From the NCBI GenBank assembly GCA_037127315.1, contig JBBBDQ010000346.1, positions 6,596,501 through 6,660,500 of the forward strand: DNA of 64,000 nt, read 5' to 3'. A model generated the notes under the pieces. That model was not told the origin of the DNA. It worked only from the letters and a program-made list of their open reading frames with translations, and ran no database searches. Shown here piece by piece: positions 43,430 through 53,839 of the stretch; position 1 is the stretch's first letter; each line of letters starts with the position of its first letter. The stretch is from Ascarosepion bandense (taxonomy: Eukaryota > Mollusca > Cephalopoda > Sepiida > Sepiidae). Both the position numbers and the translations under genes were made by a program.

Positions 43430-43780
43430 GAGAAATATGCTGAGAATGCCTTAGAGAGAGTGTGTAAGCAACGAAGAAGTCTTAAGAAAAACGGAAACTA
43501 AGATATCTCTACTTAGAAACAGTAAGAAACAGTTGAGATTCCTAGTGCGTATAATGCAGGGGAAGCGATTAGGGAATTTGACACTATATAAAAATTATAT
43601 AAAAAAAAGAGAGAAAAATAGTGGGCCACCTCTATGACTAGCTTCCGTGAATGGATGATAGAATGGCGAGGATAGGATGACAAAGAAAGACACATTACTC
43701 AGCGCTACAAGGGATAGGTGGTTGTAGAGAGAAATGATCGTCCACGTCTTGAGGAGTCACGGCGTATAAAAGAAGGTACA
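43430..43780 (+). mobile_element. RTE-type LINE, degraded 3' part
   Basis: agaaatatgctgagaatgcc, aacagttgagattcctagtg and the 3' end gaggagtcacggcgtataaa follow the family order. Confidence 0.6.
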
Positions 43781-44384
43781 GACATCAATTTGGCTAATCA
43801 TTATTTATTCAATTTGCTAGATTTTAAAATCCGGTTCTGAATTTTTTGGGTTTTTTTTTGTTTTGTTGTTGTTGTTGTTGTTGTTGTTAGGTTTTTTTGT
43901 TACAGAGAGTTGCATTATAATTAAGTCAAAGGACATTATATCTTTAAAAAAAAATTCTACAGCCTGTCTTCGTTGATAAAATTTGCTCTCGTCAAATTGA
44001 TTAAGTGCGGGAAAATATTTTTGGACTAGAAAAATTCTTGAATCATTAGAAATTCGGTGCATGTGTGCTCTTTCGTTGGATATTAAAGGCGATAATAGAA
44101 GTGATGAGAGTTTCATTAAATTATATGGAGATTTTTTTCATACTCGCAGATAGAAAAAACCTATGAATAAAATATGATGGATGATAGGAAGGAAAGCAGA
44201 AGCTAAAAAACTGTAACATCGTCGAACGCGAAGACGCCACGACACTTCTGATTAGATACCCAATTAAAGAAGGGTACAATATTAGCATAAATTAATTCGT
44301 CAAATTAATTTCAGATAATTTATTTTACGTCTTATAAAATATTAAAATGCATATAATCTCATAGAAAAGCAGAAGGGGATATTG
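43781..44384. other. Unassigned; (GTT)n and a minus frame
   Basis: (GTT)n lies at about 43862-43890. The 99-codon minus frame at 43817-44116 starts MKLSSLLLSPLISNERAHM and ends in a low-complexity Asn run. No family is recognised. Confidence 0.3.
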
Positions 44385-45235
44385 ACAGTGAGAATTTTCT
44401 AGTGTCTTAAGTGCCTCTTGAGAGTTACGTGACAGTCCGTTGGTGAGTCGCCGCTTAGCTTATCATGAAAGAGAAAGCATTAGTCAGTTACAGTTTGGCT
44501 CACCACGAAGGACCGTGCAATTACCATGCATCCTAAATCAAATGCTAATTAACGTGAATTTACTGGTGTCTTAAGCGGCTCATGAGAGTAACGGGACCGT
44601 TCATTGTGAGAATAGTCAATTGCTGTTTAGCTGACAACGAAGGAGAAAGCATTAGTCAACTATGTTTTGGCTCACCACAAAAGACCTTGCAGGTACTAAG
44701 CATCCTAAATCAAATGCTTATTAACGTGAATTTACTGGTATCTTAAGCGGCCCTTGAGAGTAACGGGACCGTTCATTGTGAGAATATTCAATTCCTGTTT
44801 AGCTGGCAACGAGGGAGAAAGCATTAGTCAACTATGGTTTAGCCCACCACGAAGGACCGTGCAAATACAGTGCATCCTAAATCAACTGCCAATTGACGTG
44901 AATTTACTGGTGTCTTAAGCGGCCCTGAAGAGTAACAGGCCAGTCCATTTGTGTAAATACTCAATTGCTGTTTAGCTGACATCAAAGAAGAAAGGATCAG
45001 TCAGCTATGGTTTAAATCACCACGGAGGGCAGTGCAGTTACTGTCAATCCTAAATCAACTTCTTCTAATTAACGTGAATTTACTGGTCTCTTAAGCGGCC
45101 CTTGCGTGTAACATGGCGATCCGTTGGTGATAGTAGCCAGTTGTTGCTTAGCTTAACATGGAGAAAGCATTAGTCAGTTACAGTTTAACTTAACACAGAG
45201 AACGGTATACTTATCATTCATCCTAAATTATCATC
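44385..45235. repeat. Satellite, five monomers of about 172 bp
   Basis: The phrase gtgaatttactggtgtctta (or a close variant) recurs at 44389, 44554, 44726, 44898 and 45074. Each monomer also contains gagaaagcattagtcagtta and caccacgaaggaccgtgcaa-like text. Monomers are diverged, so the array is not freshly amplified. Confidence 0.9.
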
Positions 45236-48200
45236 TTTTTTTTAATCATTTCACCACAAGCAAGGCATTCCACTGCCACTATTGCGCTTGGGGCTACATA
45301 GGGGAAGAGAAAGAGTGTTTAGATATAGGAAATGTCAGAAGGGGGTGATAGATAGTTGGGTGGGTGGGAAGAGTGTTTGAAAGAATGGAAGCGAGTTAGT
45401 TTATTAGGAGGTGTCTATTGACCTTACATTTAAACTCCTGGAGATTGTAGCCGTCGGGGAAGCAGTCATGTGGAAGGGAATTCCACAGTCGGGAAGTGCG
45501 AGAAAAAAAACTGTTGGAGTAGAAATTAAGGTTGCATTTTATCGGTTTCACTGTAAAAGGGTGGGATCTAGTTGCTAATCTAGTATCTCCTGCAAATTCG
45601 AACCTAGGGGGCACCAGTGAGGTAAGTTCATCGGAGCAGAAGCCGTTAAAGTATTTATAGAAGAGACACAGGGAAGCCACGTCGAGCCGGTGAGAGAGAG
45701 ACTGCAGGCGGTCTGCTAAGTCGGTATCGATCACATTACAGACCCTCCGCTGTACCTTGTCGAGAAGCCCAAGGAGAATAGCAGGGGCACCCGACCAGAT
45801 ATGGCAACAGTATTCAATGCACGGGCGGATGGAAGATTTATATATGTGCAGGATAGATTCAGACAGAAAAAACCTCCGGGCCCTGCACAGAGAACCGACT
45901 TTCAGAGCAGCGGATTTAGTAGCTTCGTTTTAGAAGCATTAGAATTTACGAGCCATTTCTTACCCCAGTCCACTACGGATTGGAGGCCCTTTCTAAAGCT
46001 CGGCTGCAAGGTTAGCTTTGTCGCCTACCCCAGATTTTTGATCGAGGCGAGAGTAAACTGTGGTGTCATCGGGGTACATACCTACCTGAGTGTAGGATCT
46101 AGGATAGAGCCTTGAGGGACACCCGCGTTTGTATGGTAGTTCTGGGAGGCATGCCCGTTTAATACCACTTTCAATGTGCGGTTAGATAGGAATGACTGGA
46201 TTAGTTCAAACAATTGTCCAGCTATACCATAGCTCCGCAGTTTGCATAGAAGGCCAGTATGCCAAACACTGTCGAACACTTTAAAGATATCCGAGGCGAC
46301 GGTTCGGGCTTCGCCATTCCTGTCAAGTGCCTGGTATATATACTCGGTAATGGTCGTTAGCATATCAGCAGTAGACCTGGTGAAGCGGAAACTGTACTGC
46401 TTCTCCGAGAGGAGCCTGTGTCCTGTGAGGTGCTGAACTACCTCGGCGTTGATAATGGCCTCGAACACTTTGCCAAAGATCGGAAGAAGGCTGATAGGGC
46501 GCTAATTTGCGTAGTCATTTGGTTCTCCAGTGTTTTTGAATATAGGAACTACAGAGGAAGATTTCCAACAGGCAGGAAAGCAGGAAGCAGAGAGGCAGAA
46601 GTTGTAGAGCTTAGAATGGACAGAGTGGATGGAGTTCAGGAGCACATTTCTTTAAGACTATGATTGGGATTCCGTCCCCTCCGCTCGCTTTGTGAGGGTA
46701 AAGTTTTGAGATTATCTTAGAGACAAGTGAGGGTACAATGTGGGCGTCATTCAGTTTAGCCTCCGTTCTAGGTGGGAAATCGGGTGTAAGAACCCCAGAC
46801 GAGTCGAGACTCGAATTGTTCGAGAATCTCCGTGCAAAGCATTCAGCCTTGTCCGCTGAGGAGGTGAGGACCTCAAAATTATTGATTAGTGGGGGTATTG
46901 TGGACTTAGAGTCGCCAGTAGTCTTTGGCGCCGAACTTAGCGGATGATATGCATTGTTTCATTCTGGCAGCAAACAACATCTTAGCTTCGTTAAGTATCT
47001 TTTTACACTTATTACGAGCTGAAGCGAAAAGGCGCCTGTTTTGGTCCGAAGCATAGCTACGATAAAGTCGGAAGAAATGATTCCGGTGGGCAATGGCGGC
47101 CGAGCAAGCGGGCGAGAACCATGAAGACGAATGAGACTTAAGCAGTAATTTCCTGGCAGGGATGAAGGCATCGATGCCAGCCTTAACGCAGGAGGAGACC
47201 TCGGATGCACTTTCTTCGATGGGAAGACTAAAAACGTTGTTCCATGGGACGTCACAGAGGAAGTCTTGGAAAGAATCCCAGTCTGCTCTTTGGTAGCAGT
47301 AGGATATTCTATTGGTCTGGGTTTCTTGGGTCGGGTGGGAGTGAAATGAAATGTTGACGGAAACTACGGTGTGGTCAGAGTTTCCGAGTGGGCAGAGCTG
47401 TCTGGTAGTGCAAGAGTCTGGGATGGAAGTGAAGCAGAGGTATAGTAGTGAGTCCCTTCCGTTAGGGTTGTCGGAGAAACGCGTGGGGAAGTCCACCACT
47501 TGCGTAAGGGATTGGGTGATTGAAAAATTCATGGTGTGGACACCAGCAGAGTCGGTGACAGGGTTTTCCAGCCACTTGGTGTGGTGGGCTTTAAAGTCAC
47601 CAAACACAAATATATGGGCAGAGGGGTGGGAAGAAATGGCTTTGTCGATATTGTCAGAGATGCTGTCAAGTAACGAACAGTTAGAGGAGGAAGGGGAGCG
47701 GTAGAGAAAGAAGAGAGCTAATCGAGCTTAGAAGCGAGAGACGGAAGCACATGAAAGAATGATCCAGGGATTCAAGAGATGTCACCCTAGCTAGGGGGAG
47801 GTGTTCGCTGACATACACACCAAGTCCATGCATATGAACATTGGAGTCCTTCCTGAAGAGGGGAAGGTAGCCAGGAACGTAAAACTCAGAAGAGGGGATA
47901 AAAGGGTCAAGGTTAGTTTCACATAGGGCTAAGATATCAGGTGAGTTAGTGTGAAGGAATGAATCTACGCTGAGGAAGTTAGTGCGGATACCACGTATGT
48001 TAGTGAAAGAGATGCAGACGTGTTTGGGCGTTTTCAGAGTAGCTGGTTTAGTTTTGCTGTTATGTTTGCTTTTGTTCATCGTGATTCAGTTAAGGAGAGG
48101 TCTTTGAGTAGAATCACTCGGTCACTTGTTTGCAGCATATGAAGGATGGAGACTGGCGCGGCCTACAAGATAATGTGGCCTCGAGGTTGCCCACCGAACA

Positions 48201-48300
48201 TTCATGCAGGGACGCCTTTCTATGCGCGATATGGCACTACACTACATTTTTGTCGTGTTTATTCAGGGCGTCGGCAATCGTGGCTCTCCCCGTTTTTCAG
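45236..48300 (-). mobile_element. Nearly full-length Jockey-group LINE
   Basis: The 3' end is at 45236 (poly-T and the family signature on the plus strand) and coding sequence runs to Met at 48079. Domains in order: APE endonuclease (SFTNIRGIRTNFLSVDSFL, LALCETNLDPFIPSSEF, FGDFKAHHTKWLENP), linker (WFSPACSAAIAHRNHFFRLY), RT (FEAIINAEVVQHLTGHRLL, SEKQYSFRFTRSTADMLTT) and the C-terminal domain (CKVNRHLL). About 57 nt before the catalytic box are missing and the box reads YPDD instead of YADD; frames break near 47690, 46900 and 45900. 48080-48300 may be 5' UTR. Confidence 0.85.
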
Positions 48301-48402
48301 TCTTTCTCAAATCTAAATATAAGTTGTCTGTTTTCTATCTCTCCTAATATATGTTCTAATTTTTTACATAAACCCGTTATTTAGGTTATGTACTACCTTT
48401 TT
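48301..48402. other. Flank of the SINE
   Basis: It ends with actaccttttt (48392-48402), the left target duplication of the next SINE. Confidence 0.6.
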
Positions 48403-48718
48403 GGATTGTGCGTTGTGGTACAGTGGATATCAGCTCGAAACGAGAAACCGGGGAGCCGAGTTCGAATTCCAGTTGAATCCATTGTATTCACTTACGCGCA
48501 AATACCATTGGGAAAGGTATTAATCCGTCTCTTCCTTCCAGTTATGGGTTAAATAGCAGGACAGATTGGGTTCTAGGTTCTATAGCCTTGGTCAGCAACC
48601 AGTCTACCGCAGAAAGCAATGGCAACCTACTGCGGGATAATCTTCTGACCAGTCAGTCATGTCTCTTTCGAGACATGATCGCCCAAGCGTGTATCACGTA
48701 TGGCACTTTAACTGACTG
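48403..48718 (+). mobile_element. tRNA-derived SINE family A with 11-bp target duplication
   Basis: This is a complete copy from ggattgtgcgttgtggtaca to actgactg, flanked by actaccttttt at 48392-48402 and 48719-48729. It contains an internal 7-bp duplication (gttctaggttctatag). Confidence 0.95.
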
Positions 48719-48812
48719 ACTACCTTTTTATTGCCTTCAATATGTTCAATGAGTATCAAATTCTCTAAACCGTCTTTCTTCATTATACGTATTAGAAATT
48801 TTAACTATGATA

Positions 48813-49420
48813 TTAACCCGAGAACACTAACCATGGGTATATAGTCAGTCAGACAAGTGCCACACGTGATACATGCTTTCGCCGATCATGTCTCGAAAAG
48901 AAACATGACTGACTGGGCAGAAGATTATCCCACAGTAGGTTGTCATTGCTTTCTGCGGTAGACTGGTTGCCAGCCAAGGCTATAGAACTCAGTCTGTTCC
49001 ATTATTTAACCCATAACGGGAGATAAGAGACGGATTAATACCTTTCTCTAGGTTATTTGCGCGTAATTGAATGCAAGGAGTTCAACTGGAATTCGAACTC
49101 GGCACCTCGATTTGTCTTTCCGAGTCGATATCTACTGCACCACAACGCACTAACCATGGGTATATAGTACCCAGCGCAAATGACGACATTTAAATTACAA
49201 TTTAATTAAATATTTAGTACGTGATTTTCTTACCTAAATAATATGTTTTTCAGCTCCTATTAATGTTAACTCAAAGTACAAATTTTCAAGTGCTTGAATA
49301 TAAAATATTTGAAATAAAGATTTATATTTAACATTTTTTTGATATTTTTAAAATCGGGTATGATATACCCATGGTTAGTAGTGGTGTAACTTTAATTGAT
49401 GTTTGGTGTTCCAGAGTTAA
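48813..49420. mobile_element. TTAA-flanked MITE split by a SINE
   Basis: TTAA at 48813-48816 and 49417-49420 bound similar inverted ends (left cccgagaacactaaccatgg; right complement ctctggaacaccaaac, and further in actaaccatgggtatat). Without the SINE the element is about 285 bp. This is the piggyBac-type target, with no transposase. Confidence 0.65.
48845..49148 (-). mobile_element. tRNA-derived SINE family A with 19-bp target duplication
   Basis: This minus copy is flanked by actaaccatgggtatatag at 48826-48844 and 49149-49167. It lies tail-to-tail with 48403-48718 across a 126-bp spacer. Confidence 0.95.
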
Positions 49421-49958
49421 GTATAATAGTACTGTTTGTTCGGACAATGGTATTCCTATAATTTTTCCGTAAAACTAAATTTCTTTTACCTTAAGTCTCT
49501 TCTTCATACATGAGAAGATTGTCCAGTATTCAGAGCTCGATAAGAAAACTGATATTACATGACATTTCTTTATATATATATTGTTACTAACGAAATTCTT
49601 TTGTTTTAATACTTTTCCTCGTTTTAGGAAGGCTTCTTTGCAATACTAATACGTCTTCGTTCTAATGAACACTAAGCAATTTGTAAACCGTTACATTTAA
49701 AGTAAGAAGAAAATTTACAGTAATTTTTAGCAACACAGTTTTGCGGTTATTTTTTGTTACAATAACTCTCACTCCTGAAGATAATCTCGGAAAGAGATGG
49801 AAAGTACTTGGGAACATTGAGAAATGAATGATAATAACATCTGTCAACGTTAGAGTCCATTTCGGACTTCTTTCAGTTATAATACGCGAAATATTATCTG
49901 TGAGTATGAACGGATTTTATTCAAAATAAGTAGACAATGTTTGCAATTTATTTAATCT
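49421..49958. other. AT-rich, nothing recognised
   Basis: Bases about 49500-49560 (gagaagattgtccagtattc) recur near 54450, a minor dispersed repeat. Confidence 0.4.
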
Positions 49959-50205
49959 GACATTTTTTTTTAATCATTTCACCCCGAGCAAGGCGGAAAC
50001 GCCACTGATGTGCAGGGGGTTACATAAATGTAAAAAGATTAATGAGAAAAGAGTGAGGAGTACAAACTAGTTGGAAAGGAACAACAGAAAGCTGAGAAAG
50101 CAGGTGTGATGACAGATACATAGGTGGAGAGAAAGGGAAGGTTATACAGGGGAGAGGAGAGAGCTAGAGTCCAGTGGTTAGTAGATGAGTATTGACTTTG
50201 TGTGA
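49959..50205 (-). mobile_element. Jockey-group LINE, 3' end only
   Basis: On the plus strand it reads aatcatttcaccccgagcaa, then acgccactgatgtgcagggg and UTR sequence; truncated before the coding region. Confidence 0.8.
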
Positions 50206-50227
50206 GTAAAGGTACGTTGTGGTGCGT

Positions 50228-50443
50228 GGATGTGCGTTGTGGTGCAATAGTTATCGTCTATACCTCCAGTTATGGGTTAAATAGTAAGACAAATTGTGTT
50301 CTATAGCCTTGGTTGGCAACCGGTCTACTACAGAGAGAAATGAAAATCTACTGTGGGATAATCTTCTGTCCAGTCAGTCATATCACGTTCGAGACATGAT
50401 CGCTCAAAGCATGTATCACGTATGGCACTTAATTGACTGGCCT
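50228..50443 (+). mobile_element. tRNA-derived SINE family A, internally deleted
   Basis: The head gatgtgcgttgtggtgcaat jumps to the body (cctccagttatgggttaaat), losing the B box, and ends tggcacttaattgactgg. Confidence 0.85.
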
Positions 50444-50510
50444 TTATGTTACGTTTCTCTAAAAATTTATTTGCAAGCAAACAATTCTTTGTTTCTCAAT
50501 GGAATTTATC

Positions 50511-50511
<1 letters not shown>

Positions 50512-50545
<34 letters not shown>
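50512..50545. repeat. (TA)n microsatellite
   Basis: It abuts the hammerhead element and replaces the distal part of stem I in the first ribozyme. Confidence 0.95.
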
Positions 50546-50547
<2 letters not shown>

Positions 50548-50606
50548 CATCTGCAGACAGATCTGTTTCGCCGTATCACAGCTCATCAGTACGGTTAGAC
50601 TCCGAT
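50546..50606 (-). ncRNA. Hammerhead ribozyme, type I, stem I truncated
   Basis: On the minus strand CTGATGA (50589-50583) is followed by the stem II hairpin GCTGTGATACGGC (4 bp including one G-U, loop UGAUA), GAAA (50569-50566), the short palindromic stem III (ACAGATCTGT) and the cleavage triplet GTC (50558-50556). Every invariant core base is present. The 3' strand of stem I runs into the (TA)n tract after a few pairable bases, so self-cleavage of this copy is doubtful. Confidence 0.8.
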
Positions 50607-50614
50607 TGCTTTTT

Positions 50615-50678
50615 TACCCAGGATTGAAACCCGACCGATATGGCGTCAGTCAGCGACTCTACCCCTGGGCTATGGGCG
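50615..50678 (-). repeat. tRNA-like segment between the two hammerheads
   Basis: The minus strand reads gcccatagcccaggggtag, then agtcgctgact and ggtcgggtttcaatcctggg. Acceptor pairing GCCCA/UGGGU, a T-arm-like hairpin and A/B-box-like boxes are visible. The anticodon loop is too long for a working tRNA, so it is read as a Pol III promoter module. Confidence 0.55.
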
Positions 50679-50813
50679 TTCGGTGGAAGTAGGCAAACTT
50701 TTTAGTGCATATCATTATACGCGCCCAATAGCTAGCGCGCTCTAATTCATTTCACTGAATGAGCGATGCGTATATGCCAGTGTAGCTACTGTTTATCAAA
50801 GTCTACTATTTTT

Positions 50814-50884
50814 CCAGAGTGCTCTCATCCGCAGACAGATCTGTTTCGCTGTATTACAGCTCATCAGTACGGCTTAGACTCCGG
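50814..50884 (-). ncRNA. Hammerhead ribozyme, type I, complete
   Basis: On the minus strand the outer stem I CCGGAGT (50884-50878) pairs with ACTCTGG (50820-50814). An internal loop follows, then inner stem I CCGTA with TGCGG. The core has CTGATGA (50867-50861), a perfect 5-bp stem II (GCTGT AAT ACAGC), GAAA (50847-50844), the palindromic stem III ACAGATCTGT and the GTC cleavage site (cut between 50834 and 50833). All conserved nucleotides and all three stems are present. Type I hammerheads with very short stem III occur in schistosome Sm-alpha SINEs, Penelope-like elements and animal retrozymes. Confidence 0.88.
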
Positions 50885-50960
50885 TCGCTTCCTAAATGAA
50901 GTTACAATAATATTTACCCTGTTCACAATACCCAGGGATCGTAAGGAAACAGCGTTTCAA

Positions 50961-51285
50961 CACCGTAAGCCTGAAATTCTGAGTTGCACAAATAGAAACC
51001 TACTCAATCCGAGCAGCGTGTGTTGATTAAAGAGAAATTTATTGAGGTGTGATAAGAATCACAATTTTAATTACTAACTCTCTATTTAATTTCCATACCC
51101 TTTCAAGAAGTAGACGATTATCTCTATCCAGAGACTCCTGTCCATTTACTACACCCCTTTATTTTGGGCTACTTTCACTTATGCTGTGAGGTAAATAATA
51201 CATCCCCGGTAACAGAAATGAACTAAGCTGGACACCTTAAAAAACACTCTATGTGAATCTAAATGTTCGTTGGAGTCTGTCAAGA
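50961..51285. other. Nothing recognised
   Basis: Spacer before the next LINE. Confidence 0.4.
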
Positions 51286-52955
51286 ACATTTCTACCTAGA
51301 ACTGAGGCTCAACTGAATGACGTCCACATTACCCCCTCGCTGGTCTCTTGCATAATCTCAAAACTTGACCCTCACAAAGCGTGCGGAGGGGACGGAATCC
51401 CAATCATAGTCTTGAAGAAATGTACCCCAAAATTCTCGTCTGTCTTCTCTAAGCTCTACAACTACTGCCTATTTAAGAATACTGGAGAACCCTCAGACCC
51501 CGCTAATTACCGCCCTATCAGCCTTCTTCCGATCTTTGGTAAAGTGTTTGAAGTCATTATCAATGCCGAGATGGTTCAGCATCTCACAGCACACAGACTC
51601 CTCTCAGACAAACAGTATGGTTTCCGCTTCACCAGGTCTACTGCTGATATGCTAACGACCATTACTGAGTATATATACCAGGCTCCAAAGCTTTCGACAG
51701 AGTCTGGCATGCTGGCCTTATATGCAAACTGCGGAGCTATGGTATAACTAGACATTTGTTTGACCTAAACCAGTCATTCCTCTCTGATCGCACATTGAAG
51801 GTAGTATTAAACGGACATGCCTCCCAAAACTACAATACGAACGCGGGCTCTATCCTAGGTCCTATGCTCTTTCTGATCTACATTAACGATCTCCCCGATG
51901 CTATAAGATCCCAAGTATGTATGTACGCCGATGACACCACAGTTTACTCTCGCCTCGATCAAAAATCTGGTGTGGGCGACAAAGCTAACCTTGCAGCCGA
52001 GCTTTAGAAAGGGCCTCCAATCCGTAGTGGACTGGGGTAAGAAATGGCTTGTAAATTCTAATGCTTCTAAAACGAAGCTACTATCAATTAATCATCATAG
52101 ACAATCGCACCTACCTCCTATTAGCATGGACCAGGCTTGCCTCCCAGAGAGTAAAACACTACGCCTCCTTGGTCTCACACTTTCAGCGGACCTCAAGTGG
52201 AATGACTATATCGAATCCATTGCTAAATCCGCTGCTATGAAAGTCGGTTCTCTGTGCAAGGCCCAGAAGTTTTTCCCGTTTGAATTCATCCTGCACATAT
52301 ATAAATCTACCATCCGCCCGTGTATTGAATACTGCTGTCACATCTGGTCGACTGCCCCTGCTATTCTCCTGGGGGTTCTTGACAAAAAACAACGGAGAAT
52401 CTGTAATGTGATCGATACCGACTCAGCAGTCCGGCTGCAGTCACTTTCTCAACGGCATGATGTGGCTTCCCTGTGCCTCTTCTATAAATACTTTTACGGC
52501 TTCTGCTCCGATGAACTTAGATCACTGGTGCCCCGTAGGTATGAATTTGCACGAGATACTAGATTAGGTACTAGGTCCCACTCTTTTACAGGGAAACAGC
52601 TAAAATGTAACCGCAAATTACTCTAACAGCTTCTTTTCTCACACTTCCTGCCTGTGGAATTCTCTTTCATATACTTGCTTCCCCGACAGCTACAATCTCC
52701 AGGAATTTAAATGTAAGGTCAATAGACACTTCCTATCACAGTGACTCGCATCCATTCTCTCAAACACTCTTTCCATCTACTCAACCCCCAATCCTCGGTA
52801 TCCTCATTCGTCTATCACCCTCCTTCCGATATTTCCTGTAACTAACCACTCTTTCTCATCACCGTCCCCTATGTAACCCCCTGCGCTATCATGGCAGTGG
52901 AATGTCTTGCTGGGGGTGAAATGATTAAAAAAACAAAAAAAAACAGACGTCACAG
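51286..52955 (+). mobile_element. Jockey-group LINE, RT to 3' end, YADD kept
   Basis: It starts in the linker (LPRTEAQLNDVHITPSLV), then LDPHKACGGDGIPIIVLKK, PANYRPISLLPIFGKVFE, SDKQYGFRFTRSTADMLTT, FLIYINDLPDAIRSQVC and MYADDTTVYSRLDQKSG, so the catalytic box is intact. The thumb/C-terminal region follows (TLRLLGLTLSADLKWNDYIE, CIEYCCHIWSTAPAILLGVL, RHDVASLCLFYKYFYGFCSD) with 3' UTR and A tail. Two deletions shorten RT (after YNYCL and after EYIYQA), and frames change near 51750, 51990 and 52625. The endonuclease is absent. Confidence 0.88.
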
Positions 52956-53151
52956 TGTATAGCCAAAGCAAGACTTAATATTATAGCCGCTAGAAAACGA
53001 ATTATAACTGTGACAACAAGAAACCCAAACTCACTGAATTATAGCAAGTAGTAAAAATACATTTTAATTCAACGAACATGACAAAAATGATGACATGAAT
53101 TTTGAATACCTTTTGCTTAATTTCTTCTTTTTTTTTTTTCGCTATGTAACA
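52956..53151. other. Spacer
   Basis: AT-rich sequence; nothing recognised. Confidence 0.4.
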
Positions 53152-53535
53152 GAGTAGTCGCTGGGGGCTAGATCTGGAGAATAGGATGGATGCGGAAGCA
53201 ATTCGAAGTGCAGTTCATGTAATTTTGCCATCCTTACGATCGATTTGTGACACGGTGCGTTGTCTTGGTGAAATATCACTTTTTTCTTTTTCATTTGTGG
53301 CCATTTTCTTCCTTCAAAAGCACCAATAATGTTATATAATATTCGCTTTTGATGGTTCTTTCTTTCTCAAGGTAATCAATTAACAAAATTCCTTGCGCAT
53401 CCCAAAATACGGAGGCCAAAAGCTTGGCTGCTGATGTTTGCGTCTTTGGATGCTTTGAATAGCTTTCACTTTCTGCTGTCCACTCAGCAGACTGCCGATT
53501 TGACTCCAGAGTGAAGTGGTGAATCCGTGTTTCAT
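53152..53535 (-). mobile_element. Internal fragment of an irritans-type mariner
   Basis: It is almost identical to 59333-59718: SNRQSAEWTAESESYSK, KTQTSAAKLLASVFWDAQGI and LLIDYLEKERTIKSEYY, and onward to the SPDLAPSDY region. The terminal repeats, N-terminus and C-terminus are absent. It is a truncated copy. Confidence 0.85.
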
Positions 53536-53839
53536 CTATATATGTATTTGAAGATTTTTTGTAAAATGTTCTCGATTTAACATAATTATATCCTGCCGTA
53601 TCAACCAAGATCTGACGTACAAGGTGAACGCTGTATAGGTCTTTTGAAGAGAGCTTGGAAAAAAGCAAGTAATGAAAAATGAATGAAGGACTATTACCAA
53701 CATTCTTGAGAGTATAGCTGATAAGGCCAAATCCCAATACAACATCCGGCATGTCGCCAGCAGAATTGATGTTTGCAAAAATAAAATCAGAATTCGATAA
53801 ATAAAAATAAAACCAGAGTAAAAAAGAGTGTAAGAACAT
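53291..53839 (-). other. 182-codon frame joining unknown sequence to mariner
   Basis: About 105 codons of unrecognised sequence (including INSAGDMPDVVLGFGLISYT and LVRQILVDTAGYNYVKSR) run in frame into the mariner block DETRIHHFTLESNRQ. There are no visible splice sites or start context. It may be a chance extension into the mariner fragment. Confidence 0.3.

Larger units (their letters stand above)
50546..50960 (-). mobile_element. Retrozyme-like or Sm-alpha-like element (hammerhead dimer)
   Basis: Two hammerheads lie in direct repeat, with cleavage sites 278 bases apart, enclosing the tRNA-like segment. Upstream of the second hammerhead another weakly similar stretch (gatccctgggta, 50940-50929) may be the remnant of a second tRNA-like part. 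No protein is coded. Inference: a Pol III or read-through transcript would be cut to a 278-nt RNA that could circularise. Confidence 0.7.

Noticed and set aside
43817..44116. Missing N-terminal exon of GPx
   Set aside because: On the right strand, but it lacks the GPx text preceding the active site and no phase-1 donor ending in G follows.
44385..45235. CRISPR array
   Set aside because: Repeats are 172 bp, contiguous and without spacers; this is a satellite in an animal genome.
45801..46115. 104-codon plus-strand frame, and others to 47704
   Set aside because: Antisense shadows of the minus-strand Jockey-group LINE.
50615..50678. tRNA gene between the hammerheads
   Set aside because: The anticodon loop has nine bases and the D arm does not pair; read as a tRNA-derived module.
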